DNA from: Parelaphostrongylus tenuis
Lineage: Eukaryota; Nematoda; Chromadorea; Rhabditida; Metastrongylidae
DNA: 64,000 nt
Direction: 5' to 3'
NCBI GenBank assembly: GCA_019055375.1
Contig: JAHQIW010006299.1
Span: 78,597-142,596, forward strand
Below, piece after piece: positions 1 to 13,150 of the stretch. Every line of letters starts with the position of its first letter. Positions within the stretch are counted from its first letter, which is position 1. The notes beneath the pieces are model-generated. The model was given only the letters and a program-made list of their open reading frames with translations, was not told where the DNA came from and did no database searches. Both the position numbers and the translations under genes were made by a program.

Positions 1-420
1 GCCGCCTTCCAAAATTCAATGAAAACGTAGCTTTCCAATATTTCATCAAATCGAAGACTCCAAAGACTATGAAACAAAACTAGTATCCCAAGGATGTAAT
101 ATATATCCTTGATGAGAGAGATGGAAGGATATTCAAAACTTGTAGAAGTGTTCTCTATAAGATCCCGAGTCCACAAGTATGTAATTATGGTAAATTAGAA
201 GACAACAATCAGAAATCTATGTGGGCGTCAGTGAGTTATAGAAAGAATGAGACTCAGGTAGAGCAGGATCTTTCAACAACTAAAGTTAACAGCGAGGTCA
301 AGCATGGAAATCTTATTCATTAGCTCATTGAAAAAATGCTAAGTTCCGATATAAGACTGTGTCAACGATACACTTCTCTTCTCCAGTTCTGATCCTGCTA
401 TTACTGAAAAGTACACGAAC

Positions 421-2347
421 CTGACTCCACTCGTGAGTATCGTTTTGTCGGGCTAGATTGTTCGTTGGACATTTGAGAGTTAGCACGGTTCTTGAATGAT
501 AAAATGTTTGTAAAGGTTTTAACAAATTTATTTTCCTTCACCCACGTCATATTCATCTCCCTCTGAGATTTTTCTTGATGCAGTCCTGAGAGGTATGAGT
601 TCTTGATCCTTTTGTGTAAAGGATGGTGCCTCGAGAGGTCGGTACAGTATACCAAACAGCGCACACAAGAGCACCATTGCTGCCATGATCCATACCGTGT
701 ATTTCCAACCAACCGCTTAAATGAAAAGTTGTCGCATACGAAATGAAAGCTGAGCAAATTATTTATACTACTTACTGGCGACACAGTATTCTGTAAAAAA
801 TGGCATCACCATTGTACCAACTCCTGAACCAGCAACAGCAATACCAGTAGCAATAGCTCTAAAACTAACCATTAGAAATCCCGTCATCACATCGTAGTAC
901 TCATATTCACCTACCTTTTACTTTCGAAGTAATAACCAACAACAACAATAGCAGGTAGATAGATCATTCCAAAACCAACGCCACCTAATACGCCGTAGAT
1001 AAACATAAATGCGTAGATGTTAGGCGACGCGACTGAGATTACGAATGCAGTGCCAGAAATGAAGGCACCGCAGATGACCACCTTGCGAGCACCATACTTG
1101 TTCACCAGACCACCGACAATTGGACCTGAAGGAGGGCAACTCCTCATGTGTTTGACAACAAGGACGGAAAATTGTAAATGCTAATATGAATTATTATTGC
1201 GCACTCACCAACTAACAAATATACTCCGATCAACAATGAACCAATAAGAGCTGTGGCGGCATCTGATGCCTGAATCAGAAATCGATGAAGTACAAAGTTC
1301 AAAAAGCTGCTAATCTACGCACTATTTCAAATTTGGTACACAATTCCCGTCTAGAAGAAATTAAGGGCTATAACCTGAGCTTTTTTTGTTTCAACCACTA
1401 AGTTCTTACAAAACTAACTCTATTTTGATCAAATTATGGCGTTCGGCGCCGATTTTTAAAATCTTTCTTGCATTTTGATCCACTAGAAAATGTTTGTAAT
1501 AAGTGTGTACGTAGTTATATTGCCCATGTCGACGTTATAAGCGTATTCCATCACGTCATTCGTTGTCAAACCCTGAGCCAAATCCAAAGCCATCCAAAGC
1601 CTAAACTGCCTTAGCATTCTGTGATAGCCGGGCTGGAAAGTCCATGGACCACCACATTCAAATCCTTGTCCATACACGGCAGGGATCAGCACAAAGATTT
1701 ACTAGATGAGGAAAAAAAATTCAAAAATCAGTGGTTTTTTGCCAATTTGACAGTCGATTTTAGAAATAAATCAAATTTACTCAATAAAGGTGGATAATGT
1801 AGTATGCTGTCCATTAAAAGGACAAAGAACAAAGCTCTCAGCTTTGATCAATCCCTGAGGGATGTGTCATGCATTCGTCTTCAATTTTTAACTTCGTCTG
1901 AGGTGACTGAATACATATCTGGCCTTTACAATGACTCGCGGTGGCCTCCCGTTGTATCGAGTCAGTGCTGCTTATCCTCTCAGATAAGTCTGCGACCACT
2001 CTGGTACCGATCTATTATGCACGACAATTCCGAATTCAACAACACTTCTTCATTAATGCTAGGTAACAAATTCTCAAGAGTAATCCATTTTGCGAATATA
2101 TTTGGAGAAAGATACATATAACCTCAACTTTTATAATGGGCATGCAAATGGAAAACCAACAGCTAAGCTAGGATTAAGTAGAGCTAAAGACTCACCTGAA
2201 AATGCTGAGAATAAGAGCTTTTGAATTCTGTGAAAGAAGTGCAAACACCATCAACGATGAGATTAGAAAAGAATGCGGCAAGCACAATCATCCATCCATA
2301 TCCACCATCAGGAGGAGTCGGAATCAGGTGAGCAGTAACGTCGGCAC
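421..2347 (-). CDS. Monocarboxylate-transporter-like MFS permease (SLC16-type), partial, 6 exons
   Basis: This is a membrane transporter of the major facilitator superfamily, probably carrying a small organic anion such as a monocarboxylate; the substrate is inferred. Exons on the minus strand: 2196-2347, 1209-1269, 915-1125, 776-858, 546-715 and (weak) 421-490. Phases join consistently through the first five. The first exon carries the family signature PDGGYGWMIVLAAFF at TM1. The next two read ALIGSLLIGVYLLVGP then IVGGLVNKYGARKVV, the MFS loop 2-3 motif. The fourth has ATGIAVAGSGVGT (TM4-5), and the fifth a TM6 helix followed by a polar central loop. Only about six membrane helices are present of the usual twelve. 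The start exon (an upstream donor in phase 1 is needed) and TM7-12 were not found; the latter probably lie left of the window. The 926 bp first intron holds a SINE and an unassigned open frame. The fifth exon's donor (GTGGGT) and the sixth exon are tentative. Confidence 0.8.
1483..1692 (-). other. Unassigned open frame inside the transporter's first intron
   Basis: A 69-codon open frame on the coding strand lies between transporter exons 2196-2347 and 1209-1269. Its composition looks protein-like (Trp, Gly, Pro and Tyr spread through it, for example GGPWTFQPGYHRM). The flanking exons already join as the family requires, in a compatible phase, so this frame is not needed in the transporter. 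It could be a pseudo-exon, an alternative exon or a chance open frame. I do not recognise a family. Confidence 0.2.
1817..2020 (-). repeat. tRNA-derived SINE family 1, head-truncated copy
   Basis: This matches the body and 3' end of the family (see the copy at 47956). It includes the GACTCGCGGTGGCCTCCCG segment and the TGATCAATCCCTGAGGGATG segment near the tail. It breaks off before the tRNA-like head, near 2020. It is antisense to its family consensus and inside the transporter's first intron. Confidence 0.75.
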
Positions 2348-2349
2348 CT

Positions 2350-3120
2350 AATATGAAAAGGAATTAAAGTACTGTCAGATTGGACTGAAATAAAACTGAG
2401 ACGGTATTGCATGTTATAGCGTCTATAAAGTCGATTAATTAATTGGTAACATTGTGAAACCTTTTTCGGAGAGATAGATAAACTTGATTACACTTTGGTG
2501 TCAATCTCTCATATGAGGAAAAGCCATATTAGAAATGCGACTAAATGGAAAAGATTCTAAGATAATGCAGAGCATAACAATATTTAGTAAACGGAAAATA
2601 GCACAGCAATTTAACTGTAAAAGACAGCTGCATATATTCAAAAAAAATTAGTGTTGTCCTTTGCACTTTTCTACAAATGGCGTAAGAATTTACTCAGCGA
2701 GCAAATAAAGAAATGTATGGAGATAATGAAACTGAAATCCTCGAAACAAAGTTTTACCATTATTGATGCACATGATATCTTTCCAATGCTAAATTTCCAC
2801 AACTAATTCTGAATCATTTCGAAGGTTTTAATATTTGAGAAAATCAAATTGCAAAGGACAATGACAAAGAAGAGCTGAACCTGGTTGCAAGTTTATGGAA
2901 AGTGTCGAGCAGTCAAACTCCGGATTCATACCGTCCAGGGATCCGCTCTCTTCTTCCTCGAAGAAAGTGCGAGACCCTGCTGAAAAGTCAAATTTGATGT
3001 CAACAACGGAAAATATTGAAGCAAAGGATCTGTTTTATCGCTCTATATCTTATCCAGTGCATAAAGTGACAAAGTAATGAAAGTAAAGAGACGATTATGG
3101 AAACTGTTTAGAAAACGCTT
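2350..3120. other. Upstream flank of the transporter; no gene recognised
   Basis: No domain, tRNA or repeat copy was recognised here. The transporter's first exon (signal ATG plus a donor in phase 1) should lie in or beyond this stretch on the minus strand but could not be singled out. The plus-strand open frame at 2895-3077 has no recognisable content. Confidence 0.4.
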
Positions 3121-3129
3121 GGTTGCTGG

Positions 3130-5640
3130 ATGGGAAAATAGGGGAAAAAACTCATTTGGGTATTTTGAAGCGACCTTTCTGCTAGACAAAAATTTCCCAC
3201 TAAATTTCTAAGGATTAATCAGAAGCTTAAATTTCCAAGTATTCAAAGTGTACCTGCCTCCTAAAAAGATCTCTTCACTATAGCGCTGTACGACTGAAAA
3301 AAACTTGGATATACTACAAGTCGCGTGTTTTCACGCACGTTCTTCATAAGACAAAGCTCTTCCCTAAACTATCAGTAATCATTGATAACGTGAACCTTAA
3401 AAATTCTGAAAGTGTACTTGTTCTCCAAAAAGACTTTTTTACAGCTTTACAGCAAGGAAAATAAAATTATGTTCCACATGCGTCGTGCCATCTCGCTGAT
3501 TTTCGTCAAGTATTTGGAGATTTTTTTTCGAAATTTTTACATTTTATAATGGAATTCGAGAAGACACTTTGTGATATTGTTCTGTAAGTGTATTCTCCCT
3601 ATTCTTGTATTATATTGCCAAATATATCCGCTACTAAGCTTACGGCTAAGTAGCATTAGCCTATGCACGAAAATTATATGAACGTGTAGAGGAGACCTTT
3701 GAGTATCAGAGTCAAATGTTTATCTAAATTTTTTTCCGAAGCAGAGAGAAGATCCTAAATTTGATAAGAAAATTGTGCGCTACACGTGACTAGGCAGATG
3801 AACCGCGCTGCGCGGTTGATTGATTGTGTGTCGATCCACAGCCACATACACGCCCTAATCGACAAACGATGCGCCGCGTATATGGAACGCAATCTTATTT
3901 TCCCTGCTCGAGTGCACCAAGAGGATCTTTTTGAAAAGCAAGTACAGTGTTAGAATAGCCGGTATTCAATTATCAAAGGCCTAAGTGAAGAGTTCTGCCG
4001 AGCGGAAAATACGCCCGTGTGAAACGCGGTTTCATCTACACCGCTGCAGAGAGGTATTTTTGATAAACAAGTACATTTTGAGATAGCCGAGACTTGCGCT
4101 GTTGAATGACCACAGTCAAGGAAAAATCTCTGCTCTCCGGAAAATATACGCGATACCGCGCGTCACATGCAAAACGCAATTTTATTTCTATGGATTCTTC
4201 TTGATATACGCCACCGTCTGAATGATAAAGATTTAGTGGAAAGTCTTGTCCAGCATAAAGAAACTCATTCAAAAAAACCCTACCCGATAGCAGAAATGGT
4301 TTATTATCTGTCTCAGTAAAAATACATCATTTCTAAATAAGACTAGTTAATGTAACTTGGACCAGATAAGCAAGAGTGAAAGTGGATTCCAAACTAAACG
4401 AATCAATGGGAGTTGTTAATTCGTCGCATTCTGGCATTTAATCAAACAAAAGATGAGTATATCAAAATATTATGCCATGAAATTCAAAGCTTGGTCAATG
4501 ATCGAAGATGTTCATTTTCAAAGTTCATCACAGGCGCCACATTTGTGAGTTGGGAAGTGCCATCTGATAACATACGAGTCTGGTAACATATTCCATGTTA
4601 CTTTTCCCCTAATCGCACTCATTTCCAGCTCTTTGTAAAAAACGCACTTTCTGCTTTTCAACATTCATAGAATCATCCTATAGAGGGGATTAACGAGAAT
4701 TTGAAGAATTCAATTTATTTTCTAAATTGCGTGTTTAGTGCGCTATAACAATGAAATGAAATTTCATCACACACACCAGCATTTTTCGTTGAACAAAGCT
4801 TTTCTTTCAGATTTTTATTACTATTTGATAACACAAATCTCATCGACTTCAAAACCATGCTAGGTCTTCAATACGTTTCCCTTGCGTTGTCACAACCAAA
4901 AAAATATTGAGTTTCACACTCGCGCGCATTTCTTATCGGCTAAGGTGTGGGCGCTAATTCGCATTGATCGTGCAGCGCAATTCACTAAGGCCGCGTGTAC
5001 AGTGCAATCTTAATTTCAGTGCTGCATTGCAACAAAAAGTTCTTTTTTGTTTTGAAAAATCAAGTACACTGTTTAAAATGCTGAGATTTGAGCTATCGAA
5101 TGACCACTGAGTTTTTGAAGGAAAAGCTTTTCCCACCGAAAAATGCTTGAGTGTGAAGTAAAATTATATTTCTGCTGTGACAGAGCAATAAAGAAGCCAT
5201 TCAAAGAATAAAATGCATCGTTCAAATTCTTGAGGCTTAAGCTATTAAAAAAATTTTTCAAGCGCTGTGCTTGATGCCAATGTTACGAAAAATGTTGCGA
5301 AATACAAACGCATACCGATCATAGTATACGCATCGTGTCTGAAACGCAATATTAATTTCACTGTTGCAGCGTAATAAAAAATTGTTTCAAAAGAAGATAG
5401 GAAAAAAAGCTCTGTTTAACTAAAAATGTTTGAGTGCGAAATGATAATTTTATTCATTGTTACGGCACAACATAAAAAACATTTCAGGAATAAAGTACTT
5501 TGTTAAAATTCCTAGGATTTCAGCTATCAAATGGTTATCAAAACATTTGAGATAAAAATAAATCGTTTTTACAAGGACCTGAAATTGGGTGCGGATGAAG
5601 GAAAAGTACGATTTTCTCTACAGCGAAGAAACATCCCAAC
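3130..5640. repeat. Foldback-type array of about 147 bp units
   Basis: Reverse-oriented units are visible around 3160-3500 (GCTAGACAAAAATTTCCCAC followed by an AAGCTTAAAT block) and forward units at about 3900-4270, 4980-5260 and 5340-5560. In the forward units the block GAGCTATCGAATGACCACTGA recurs in diverged form about every 144-150 bp. The outer ends are only approximate. The arrangement, reverse units then a centre then forward units, is the same as in the better-defined elements at 41370, 48322 and 54724. Confidence 0.55.
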
Positions 5641-7122
5641 TAAATGACTCGGCTGTGTGGCTCTAGATAGCAGGAAGAAGTTGAATTAGTGCACTGCTGG
5701 TACTAGACAAACACCATTAGCACTGCCCTACCATCCTCCACCTTCAAAGCAGATTAGCTTGACTTCTTGCAAGAGTTGCACGCCTACTTGTCCTTGAGTT
5801 TAAGGTTTTGAAGAAAATGATTCAATGTATAACAAAGAGGAAGAATCAGGTCTTATCAGTCATTTTTATCAAACAAAGAACTAATCCAGTCTCATTTTCC
5901 AGCATGTGAAAAGCTACGAATACTGAGTGATAATCATTGCGAGATGAAAAATATGAGAAACAAAAAGAGAGAATAGATTGAATATAGAATAAGAGATAAT
6001 ATGCAATTTGGTGAGTACTATAAATAGATCGAAATGTGAACCTCTTGAGGATTCGCAATCATTGTTAAATCATCAAAAAAATCATTGTTTAAGTTTAAGA
6101 AAAGGAGTACCTGATTACGCTGGGGTTAAATTAGAGAGCACATGTTAAGGATGGAATCGTTTGATTGGTTTCCTTGCTCACCATGATTTTTTATTGAAAA
6201 GGCTACAATGTGATCACTTGATCTAGCGATTCTACTTGGTGGTCGATTATCGCTGTTGGTCATTCAAAAACTAGTAATGAATAAAATAAGTTGGATTTAT
6301 GATGAAAAAACTGAGGGATTTTATTTCTCAGTGTAGAAACGATGCGTATCGGAATGGGTGCAAAGGCGAGTCGATAGCAGCGTGATGAGGGCGATAAGTG
6401 TCCTTCCGCTTGCTATCTGTACTTCACGTTACGGTTCAGTATCGCTTGTTTACGGCTTGTGGATTAGCAGAAATCTGACTGATGAGAGTAGCTGAGACGT
6501 GAAAGGTTTCAAAAATATCTTCAAAATTCCTGCGCTAATCAGGAAGGAAAGCACAGTAAAATCACAGTGTAGAAAGAGTAGTGGCAGGCAACGTCCTCTG
6601 GAATGTAGTGATAGCCCCGGGTGAGTAAAGCGCAGATCAAACACCCAGTCGAGGTTAAAAGTGCTGCATATAGCTCAACACCTAGGATATATAATTGTGA
6701 GCACAGCGTTCATCTCACGGTTCGCTTTCTAATGCTCTTAGAAAGTTTTCACTACAAAGGAAATGTTTTCTTTTTGTAAAACTCCAAAAATAATGCTTCC
6801 TGAGTACTCCTCCTTTCGCCGCGTTGTTTTCGAGGCATTAATTAGAAAATGTATTTGAAAAATTTCACATTTCTCCAAAATGCAAATGTGATTGATACAC
6901 AACAAGGCATTAGTAAATGTGTTGGTGGCTTCCTAACCTGACTCAAAAAATGACATTTAACAATTCGCGGTCAGGGCGAGCGATGCAATTATCCAGTTCT
7001 TTGAAGAATACTTAGCATTTCTATCCCAGAAACTACAAATATATCATCAGTGGGCGCTGTTGCCCCCGTTGAACACACGTAGTTGCAAGTAATGACAATG
7101 AATTTCTCACATGGAATGGTGA

Positions 7123-7156
<34 letters not shown>

Positions 7157-7345
7157 TATTTGAATTCATAATATCAATCAGAGAGGAAAAAACACATCGA
7201 GAGAAAAAAGACACTTGAAGCCTGCAAACTGCATAAGTTGTGCTCCATATAGCACTACAAATAGCTATTAACTCAATTTTTCTTGTGAAATCTTGATTTA
7301 CAAGGCGATTGAAAGCTGGCGGTTTTGGTGATGAGAACCGTTAGA
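5640..7345. other. Non-coding stretch, nothing recognised except one TA microsatellite
   Basis: Several short open frames exist but none shows a domain or splice structure. A pure TA run lies at about 7126-7153. I see no RNA gene here. Confidence 0.5.
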
Positions 7346-7510
7346 TGTTACTGGATACATATCTGATCTGTGCAATGATTTGCGGTGGCCTGGCAATGTA
7401 TCATATTAGCGCCGCTATCCTCTCAGAGAGGAATGGGATGCGAAAGAGGAAAAGGATCGAACCATTAACCTGGTGTATATTGCTTGCCTGACACCCTTGA
7501 ACACAGTGCT
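7345..7510 (-). repeat. Diverged SINE family 1 fragment
   Basis: Weak match to the middle and head of the SINE in reverse orientation: ATACATATCTGATCTGTGCAATGA, then a diverged GATCGAACCATTAACCTGGTG, the reverse complement of the B-box region. Old and degraded; the 3' part is missing. Confidence 0.45.
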
Positions 7511-8063
7511 CTAAGTACCCTATATGCAACGTAGATCGAGATCAATTCCCTTCTCAGCTTCGGACCTGCTATCAAGTTGCATGGAATTAAAGTTAGATTT
7601 GCAATTTCATTTTTACGCTTATTTTTTGAATGGTGATGAATTATGACCGCAAATTTTATTTGATGCACTTTCACTTGAGTTAACAACAAAGCAAAATATA
7701 TCTTTATAAGTTTTGGAGGGATAAGATTTCAGATGTCTACTATAAAAATTTGACATGTCTACTTCGGTGAATTTACGCTCAAACGTACGTAGAGCAAGTG
7801 GCATGAAGTGTAACGTTGGTGTGGAAAATTTCATGTGGCGAAATCAACTTGGAGATGAGGAAGGGGCGATGTCCTTCTTCTAATGATGATGATGAATCAA
7901 AAGCCTTGTGGTAGGATACACGCACATCTACAAGGATGCCAAGATATGAGCAAAGCTCGGAACCTCAGATGAGCCTCGAACAGGCAGCGAAGCTTTTCAT
8001 GGGCTCACAAGCAAATGAGACCTCTAAATTCCAAGTTTTGCCCATATCTCTGCATCTTCGTAG

Positions 8064-8290
8064 TTGTATTTCACATTAGACTCTGCCATTAAAAAGAATA
8101 AGCGGTTCAAAACTCGAAACATGCTATGTTTCTTGAGACAGTCAAAACTACATCCTTGGGTGTCGAGGGCGTTCAATGAGCATAGAAAAAGACATCTAGG
8201 ACGAATTCTACTCATGAAGAAATGTAATATCGACGAAACTGGGACATCTGAAGGAGACCAACGTTTCAGTGATGAAAAGGAATCCTGCGC
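8064..8290 (+). pseudogene. Possible mariner transposase scrap
   Basis: The reading frame contains SKLHPWVSRAFNEHRKRH, which resembles the (W)V(P/S)H-x-L(N/S)E linker that follows the helix-turn-helix region in mariner transposases. The frame carries no catalytic residues and no terminal repeats were identified. It is an old remnant at best. Confidence 0.35.
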
Positions 8291-9639
8291 TCATTTGTCT
8301 CTACGAAATACGTTAGCGTCGTGATCACCGTTGCTTAATCGAAAACGTATTTTCAGAATTTTTCCATCGATACTCTACAGTCAAATGCTGTGAACAGGGT
8401 GCTAATAGCATTCAAAAACGGGAAGAGACAAACAAGGAAAAAGAAAAAGTGTGATTATGCATTCAGGTCATATGACAAAATCATCTTTATGAAGATAGGA
8501 ACATTCAAAACTACGCTCAAAGTGTGTAATGAACCAGCGAAGTGATTTTGGAATCGTTCCAAGAACGCTCTGAATAGATCACACCTAGAAGACCCACTTC
8601 TAAATTATTTCTAGAATGAAATAATCCTCAGTAAAATTTTTTTCGTGCAAAACGTTTGCACCATTATGAAGAACGCAGTCGTACAATAAGCAAAAAAATA
8701 AGCTGATCTTACAAACTATTCTCGTCAAGCGTCGTTTTCTAAGAAGAAGACGAACCATTTGTACGCAAACTTAGAAACAGGGATTGTTTGTAAGAAAATA
8801 TTGTTTATTTATGCGAAGGCTAAGTAAAGGTCGGCCTATGGATTAAATTAGGTTGACTTACTGCTACATGTGAACGGTTGGTAAATGACTCATTGACTTA
8901 GCGATTTCAGAAATAGTAAACAAAACTGAGGAATTTTAGGACGAGGCAGATCATCACCTCACGAGGAAAAGGCTCATTACGGGCATAAAGTTCTACCGTT
9001 ACTGAAATTCGACCGTTTAACATTAACTAGTAGTGGTAATCGTGAGTGTGGAGGCCGTCAGTCAATGTATTGATATTTGCTGATTTGCAAGCACTTATTT
9101 TTTTATTACCGGCACATATGTTTGTCAACTAGATGACTAACGGGAATTATTGAGCATCATCCTGCTCGATTTAGTTTCTCAACGAATTACATGATTCGAT
9201 CAGCTCCTTAAAAAAGAGTAGGGGAATTAAGAAAAAGCCTCTGAAAAACAAGCATTGTACGACGTCTTCACATTCATATTCACCCTTACAAAAAAATATG
9301 ATTAGTTACGATAAGTAGAAAAAACTAAAACAAATATTTCCATTAAATATCGTCAAAAATTACCTTCCTGATCAGGATCATATGAAGACCCCATTTTTTC
9401 TACAACATCTGGGGAGCCTTGCTCACTGATTACGACCTAAAAATCAATCATCATTCTTTGGAAGTTATGGCTGCTTGCTCAAATACTAATTTCGGTCGTG
9501 TAGGCAATGCTGCTTTACAAGTTGAAAGTAATCTAAGAGTAATGTATTTTGCGAAGCTATTTAATCATAACTGCCTTCTACAACATGACACTGTCGCACA
9601 TACTGTTTTCTATACTGATTATAATATCTGAATGTAAAA

Positions 9640-9747
9640 ATGCTACACACACACACCTCACATACATGCAAATGCACGCACATTTATATACATATATGTA
9701 TTTATATACATATATACATATATGTATTTATATACATATATACATAT

Positions 9748-9794
<47 letters not shown>

Positions 9795-9941
9795 TACATA
9801 CATATATATATACATTCATAACAAAAATGTAGCTATATATGTTATATATTTATGAATATACATTAGCTAAAGTAGTATATATACATATAGGTGTACACGT
9901 ATATATATACATATATAAATAGATAAATAAATAAATAAATA

Positions 9942-9987
<46 letters not shown>

Positions 9988-10130
9988 CAGTTTATCCAAT
10001 CCCTCACACGCACAGTGTTTTTTCTACTGTGCCAATCCACTACTCCCAGCTATATGCATATATATATATATATATATGTATATATATGTAATACACATAC
10101 ATACATATATATACATATATATACGTATAC
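9640..10130. repeat. Compound TA/TATACA/AAAT microsatellite field
   Basis: About 490 bp dominated by alternating purine-pyrimidine repeats: CACACA at 9645, TATACATATATG blocks, pure TA runs at about 9758-9788 and 9947-9981, AAAT repeats at about 9915-9945, and further TA/TATG runs to 10125. The open frames here (Tyr/Ile/His repeats) are artefacts of the repeat. Confidence 0.9.
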
Positions 10131-10463
10131 TGTGAGTTTCTTTTCAAATTGGTGTCAACAGGAGAAAGGATTGAACATAAATCAGGTATTACCGTGGATA
10201 TCGTGGACATGTTGGAAGTGGGACTGTAACTCATGCTTTGCAGGCCAAGGACTCTCAAATGATTATGCTTTTCGCCACAATTATTCATCCAAATGTTTTC
10301 AAAATATCTGACCATGGGAAGAACTGGAAAATTCCTGTCACGCACAGTTACACTACTCTGCGGGATACAAGCAAGTGTTCAAATTTGAGATCAAGATATG
10401 ACATTTTTCTTAGTTACTGCGTGAACCTTTCGATTTTATAGAACAGAAGTGGTTTCTTGTTAT

Positions 10464-11037
10464 TAGGTTGGAAAGAAAATTTCGATCGTTTGGATGGTAA
10501 TGTGGTCTCTTCACATGAATCATGTGTGATTTTCATATGATTTGAAAGGTCTTCTTCTTGCAATCTATTGATATATAATTTGTCTATATTCGCCGAGTTT
10601 ACAAAGCTGGCCGAGAAGTACCCAGAACTTGTATATAGAAAGCGTGCTTTGTTTCAGCAAGACAACGCAAAACCACACACAGTCAAAAAGACCTAGGGAA
10701 AGTTTGGGGAATTGGAGGGAGTTGAGATTCTACCGCATCCATCCTGTAGTTCGGACGTTGCTCCATCTGATTACGGCCTTTTCCGATCAATGCAACATTT
10801 TTGGAAGGTCGCCAATTTGAATCTTCCAATGAAGTTGAAGAAGCATGTCAAGACTTCCTTAATTCAAAGTCGAAGTAGTGGTATTTCGATCAAATTCGAA
10901 ACTGGCGAACCGATGGCAAAAATTGGTCGACAATGATGGCCTGCATTTTGAAGAATAGTTGTTGTTGTTTGTTGCCTGAATATATGCATAATTTTGAATG
11001 TTTCATCGAACGATGGAAACTTCCTTTCCAACATAGT
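10464..11037 (+). mobile_element. Internally deleted mariner element
   Basis: The terminal inverted repeats pair: the left end reads GTTGGAAAGAAAATTTCGATCG and the right end, reversed, reads GTTGGAAAGGAAGTTTCCATCG. They are flanked by TA-type junctions. Inside, from about 10604 to 10936, is the C-terminal half of a DD34D transposase, including LFQQDNAKPHT (second catalytic Asp) and LPHPSCSSDVAPSDYGLF (third catalytic Asp). A stop and a small frameshift separate them. The N-terminal half is missing, so the element is non-autonomous. Confidence 0.85.
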
Positions 11038-11145
11038 ATTTTATGCTGTGAGTTACTCCTTCATTACTTGTGGGAATTCTTATAACTCATCCATAATGAA
11101 TAGTGAGCCTGAAGGAACATAACGAACGGCGACCACAAAGGGGGG

Positions 11146-11953
11146 TACTTTTGTTAGACGGCAACAAATAAATATTCGATGATTCGCCGGACAAGAATAC
11201 GCTGTACAATCCAGAAAAAAAATCGTGTTTCACACGACCACGCGTTTTATTTTTCTTGCCTCGCTTATGTTTCACTGGACAAAAATCCTCCCTTAAACTG
11301 CTCGTACTCTTTCGACAGCACAGGTCTCGAAAATCTGAAACATGTCTCTGTTTTTTTTTTTGAGCTCTTTTGACAGCGCCATAGGAGAAAGAAAAGATTT
11401 GTGCTTTAAGCCATATCGGACAAAGCTCTTTCTTTAGATTATTAATAATCATTCAATAGCGTGAGCTTCAATGATTCCAATGCTGCACTTATTTTCTAAA
11501 GAATGACCGTTTCATTGCAGGTAGCACGAATAATAAGATCGAATTCCAAATATTCAACGAGCTTGTTTACCGGATAATCTACGGGTTGGAGGTGGGGCGA
11601 TCGATCGATGGACTAGAGTGCTAGACATGTGTGATGCAACTTGTTTTTCAGTTGGGAAATTTTTTTCCGCCTCGGAAAAACTTCTGGCAAAACGATTGAC
11701 TCAAATACTACGAAATTTCCTCTACACGTTCATATGCTTTTAGTGCTCTCAGGAATTACAAGCGTGATAAAAATAAAGGCGCGGCGGGTGTGTAACATCA
11801 TTTTATTTTGGATTTTACAGCGTATAAGCGTGTCTTGAAAAACCGGCCAAGTACGGCTCTAGTCAGAGGGTAAAGGTTTTGAATGATCACTAGTATTTAT
11901 ATGAACACAGCAAATAGGGTCGAATATTTATTTGTCGCCGTCTAACAGAAAGG
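11146..11953. mobile_element. Foldback element with long modular inverted repeats (subfamily GTTAGACGG)
   Basis: The left end TTGTTAGACGGCAACAAATA pairs with the reversed right end CTGTTAGACGGCGACAAATA, and the match extends inward past AATATTCGA. Each arm contains copies of the same unit of about 150 bp, for example an ATTCAATAGCGTGAGCTTCAA block on the left and TTTTGAATGATCACTAG on the right. The centre near 11585 is G-rich. No coding capacity. Confidence 0.8.
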
Positions 11954-12928
11954 ATCAAAGTGATATCGAGAAGTGCATAATATTATCAAACGCCTTATAT
12001 GACAACACTCATTTTTTATGCTACGTGAATTTTGTCTCTTATTAATATTCTAGTGATAAACTCCTCATAACCTGCACGATGTTTAATTGAAAATCAGGAA
12101 GTTGGAATTTTTCCATAGGTTAATATTGGGTGGAAAAAGCTAATGATCGACGTAGGCATACCACAGGAAGGTTGCCATTCTTCTTCTCGCGTGCGGAATC
12201 TGGAGGCCACTCTCCACCAGTTATCATTACCTAAGTTCATGTGTATACGTTTATCATTCAAAGAAATTACACTATCAAAACTACTAAGATAACTGAAAGA
12301 AAGACGGAAAATAGTACGAGATCAAATTCTATCTTTTAATGAGCCAAGAGTATTTACATGACAGTGCATATGGTACCTCAGAATTTTCTTCTCAGTGGAG
12401 AATTTGCAAAATCTTCTGGAAAAACATAGACGTATCGGACGTAAAACGATTCTACACTGTGTTCATTGACAAAAACTCCTAAGTATTAAAGAATTGGAAC
12501 AAGATAGCTAACACTGTCGACGCTATGGGAAAGTAAGTGATTCGGTGCATAAATTCATTCTTTATCAAACTTTGTCAGCATTTGCAGAATAATCGGCATA
12601 TTTGATTTCGATGTGTCTAAGTTTAAAAGCACCATTCTCAAACGAATCTTCTATCAACAAACCGACTTATTAACTAATCGTAATTTATGGACCAGTTTCT
12701 ATGCCTAAGTTAGCGCTCTCTAAACAAGTGCGATAGTGGTTGAGAACGGCAAAATTTGGAACCTTGAATCCATTCTCGGTGTATATGTTAGACCACCACA
12801 TAGGTAATTGTGATGATTTTGATAGTTTGGGGAAAAGCTCTGGAAACGCTTGTAACTTTTTTGGGTGTCGGCCATTTTTTTTGTTTTTGGGCTCATTTGA
12901 AAGCTCGTCTTCTCTCGTGTTGACTGGC

Positions 12929-13150
12929 ATGTAATTAATCAAGTTATTTCAAGATGGAGTTAACAGGCGAACAAATTAGGTTGCTGATGATGCACGAGTG
13001 GCTGTTGGGTTCAAATGCAACGGTGGTAAGTGAACGCATCTATCTGACTTGGAGCGAAGACACAGTTGGCAAAAATACTCCAAGGAAGTGCGTGAAGTTG
13101 AAGGAGAGTACTTTGACTATTAGTTTTGTCTTTGTTCGGGTGTAATAGGT
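12929..13150 (+). pseudogene. Mariner transposase N-terminal fragment
   Basis: An ATG at 12954 opens a frame beginning MELTGEQIRLLMMHEW, the start of a mariner transposase helix-turn-helix region. A diverged WSEDTVGK follows and the frame ends at 13145. The same N-terminus recurs in the MITE arms at 40390, 50118 and 55634. No catalytic region follows. Confidence 0.65.

Noticed and set aside
1..200. Open minus-strand frame reaching the left window edge as transporter TM7
   Set aside because: An acceptor in the right phase (TTATAG near 160) exists, but the translated sequence does not clearly resemble TM7 of the family, so it was left out of the model.
401..784. 127-codon minus-strand open frame as an independent gene
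   Set aside because: It is the wrong frame over transporter exon 5 for most of its length; the correct frame there encodes the TM6 helix.
9549..9855. Open frames rich in Tyr, Ile and His, 70-90 codons
   Set aside because: They are translations of the TA/TATACA microsatellite field and have no other content.
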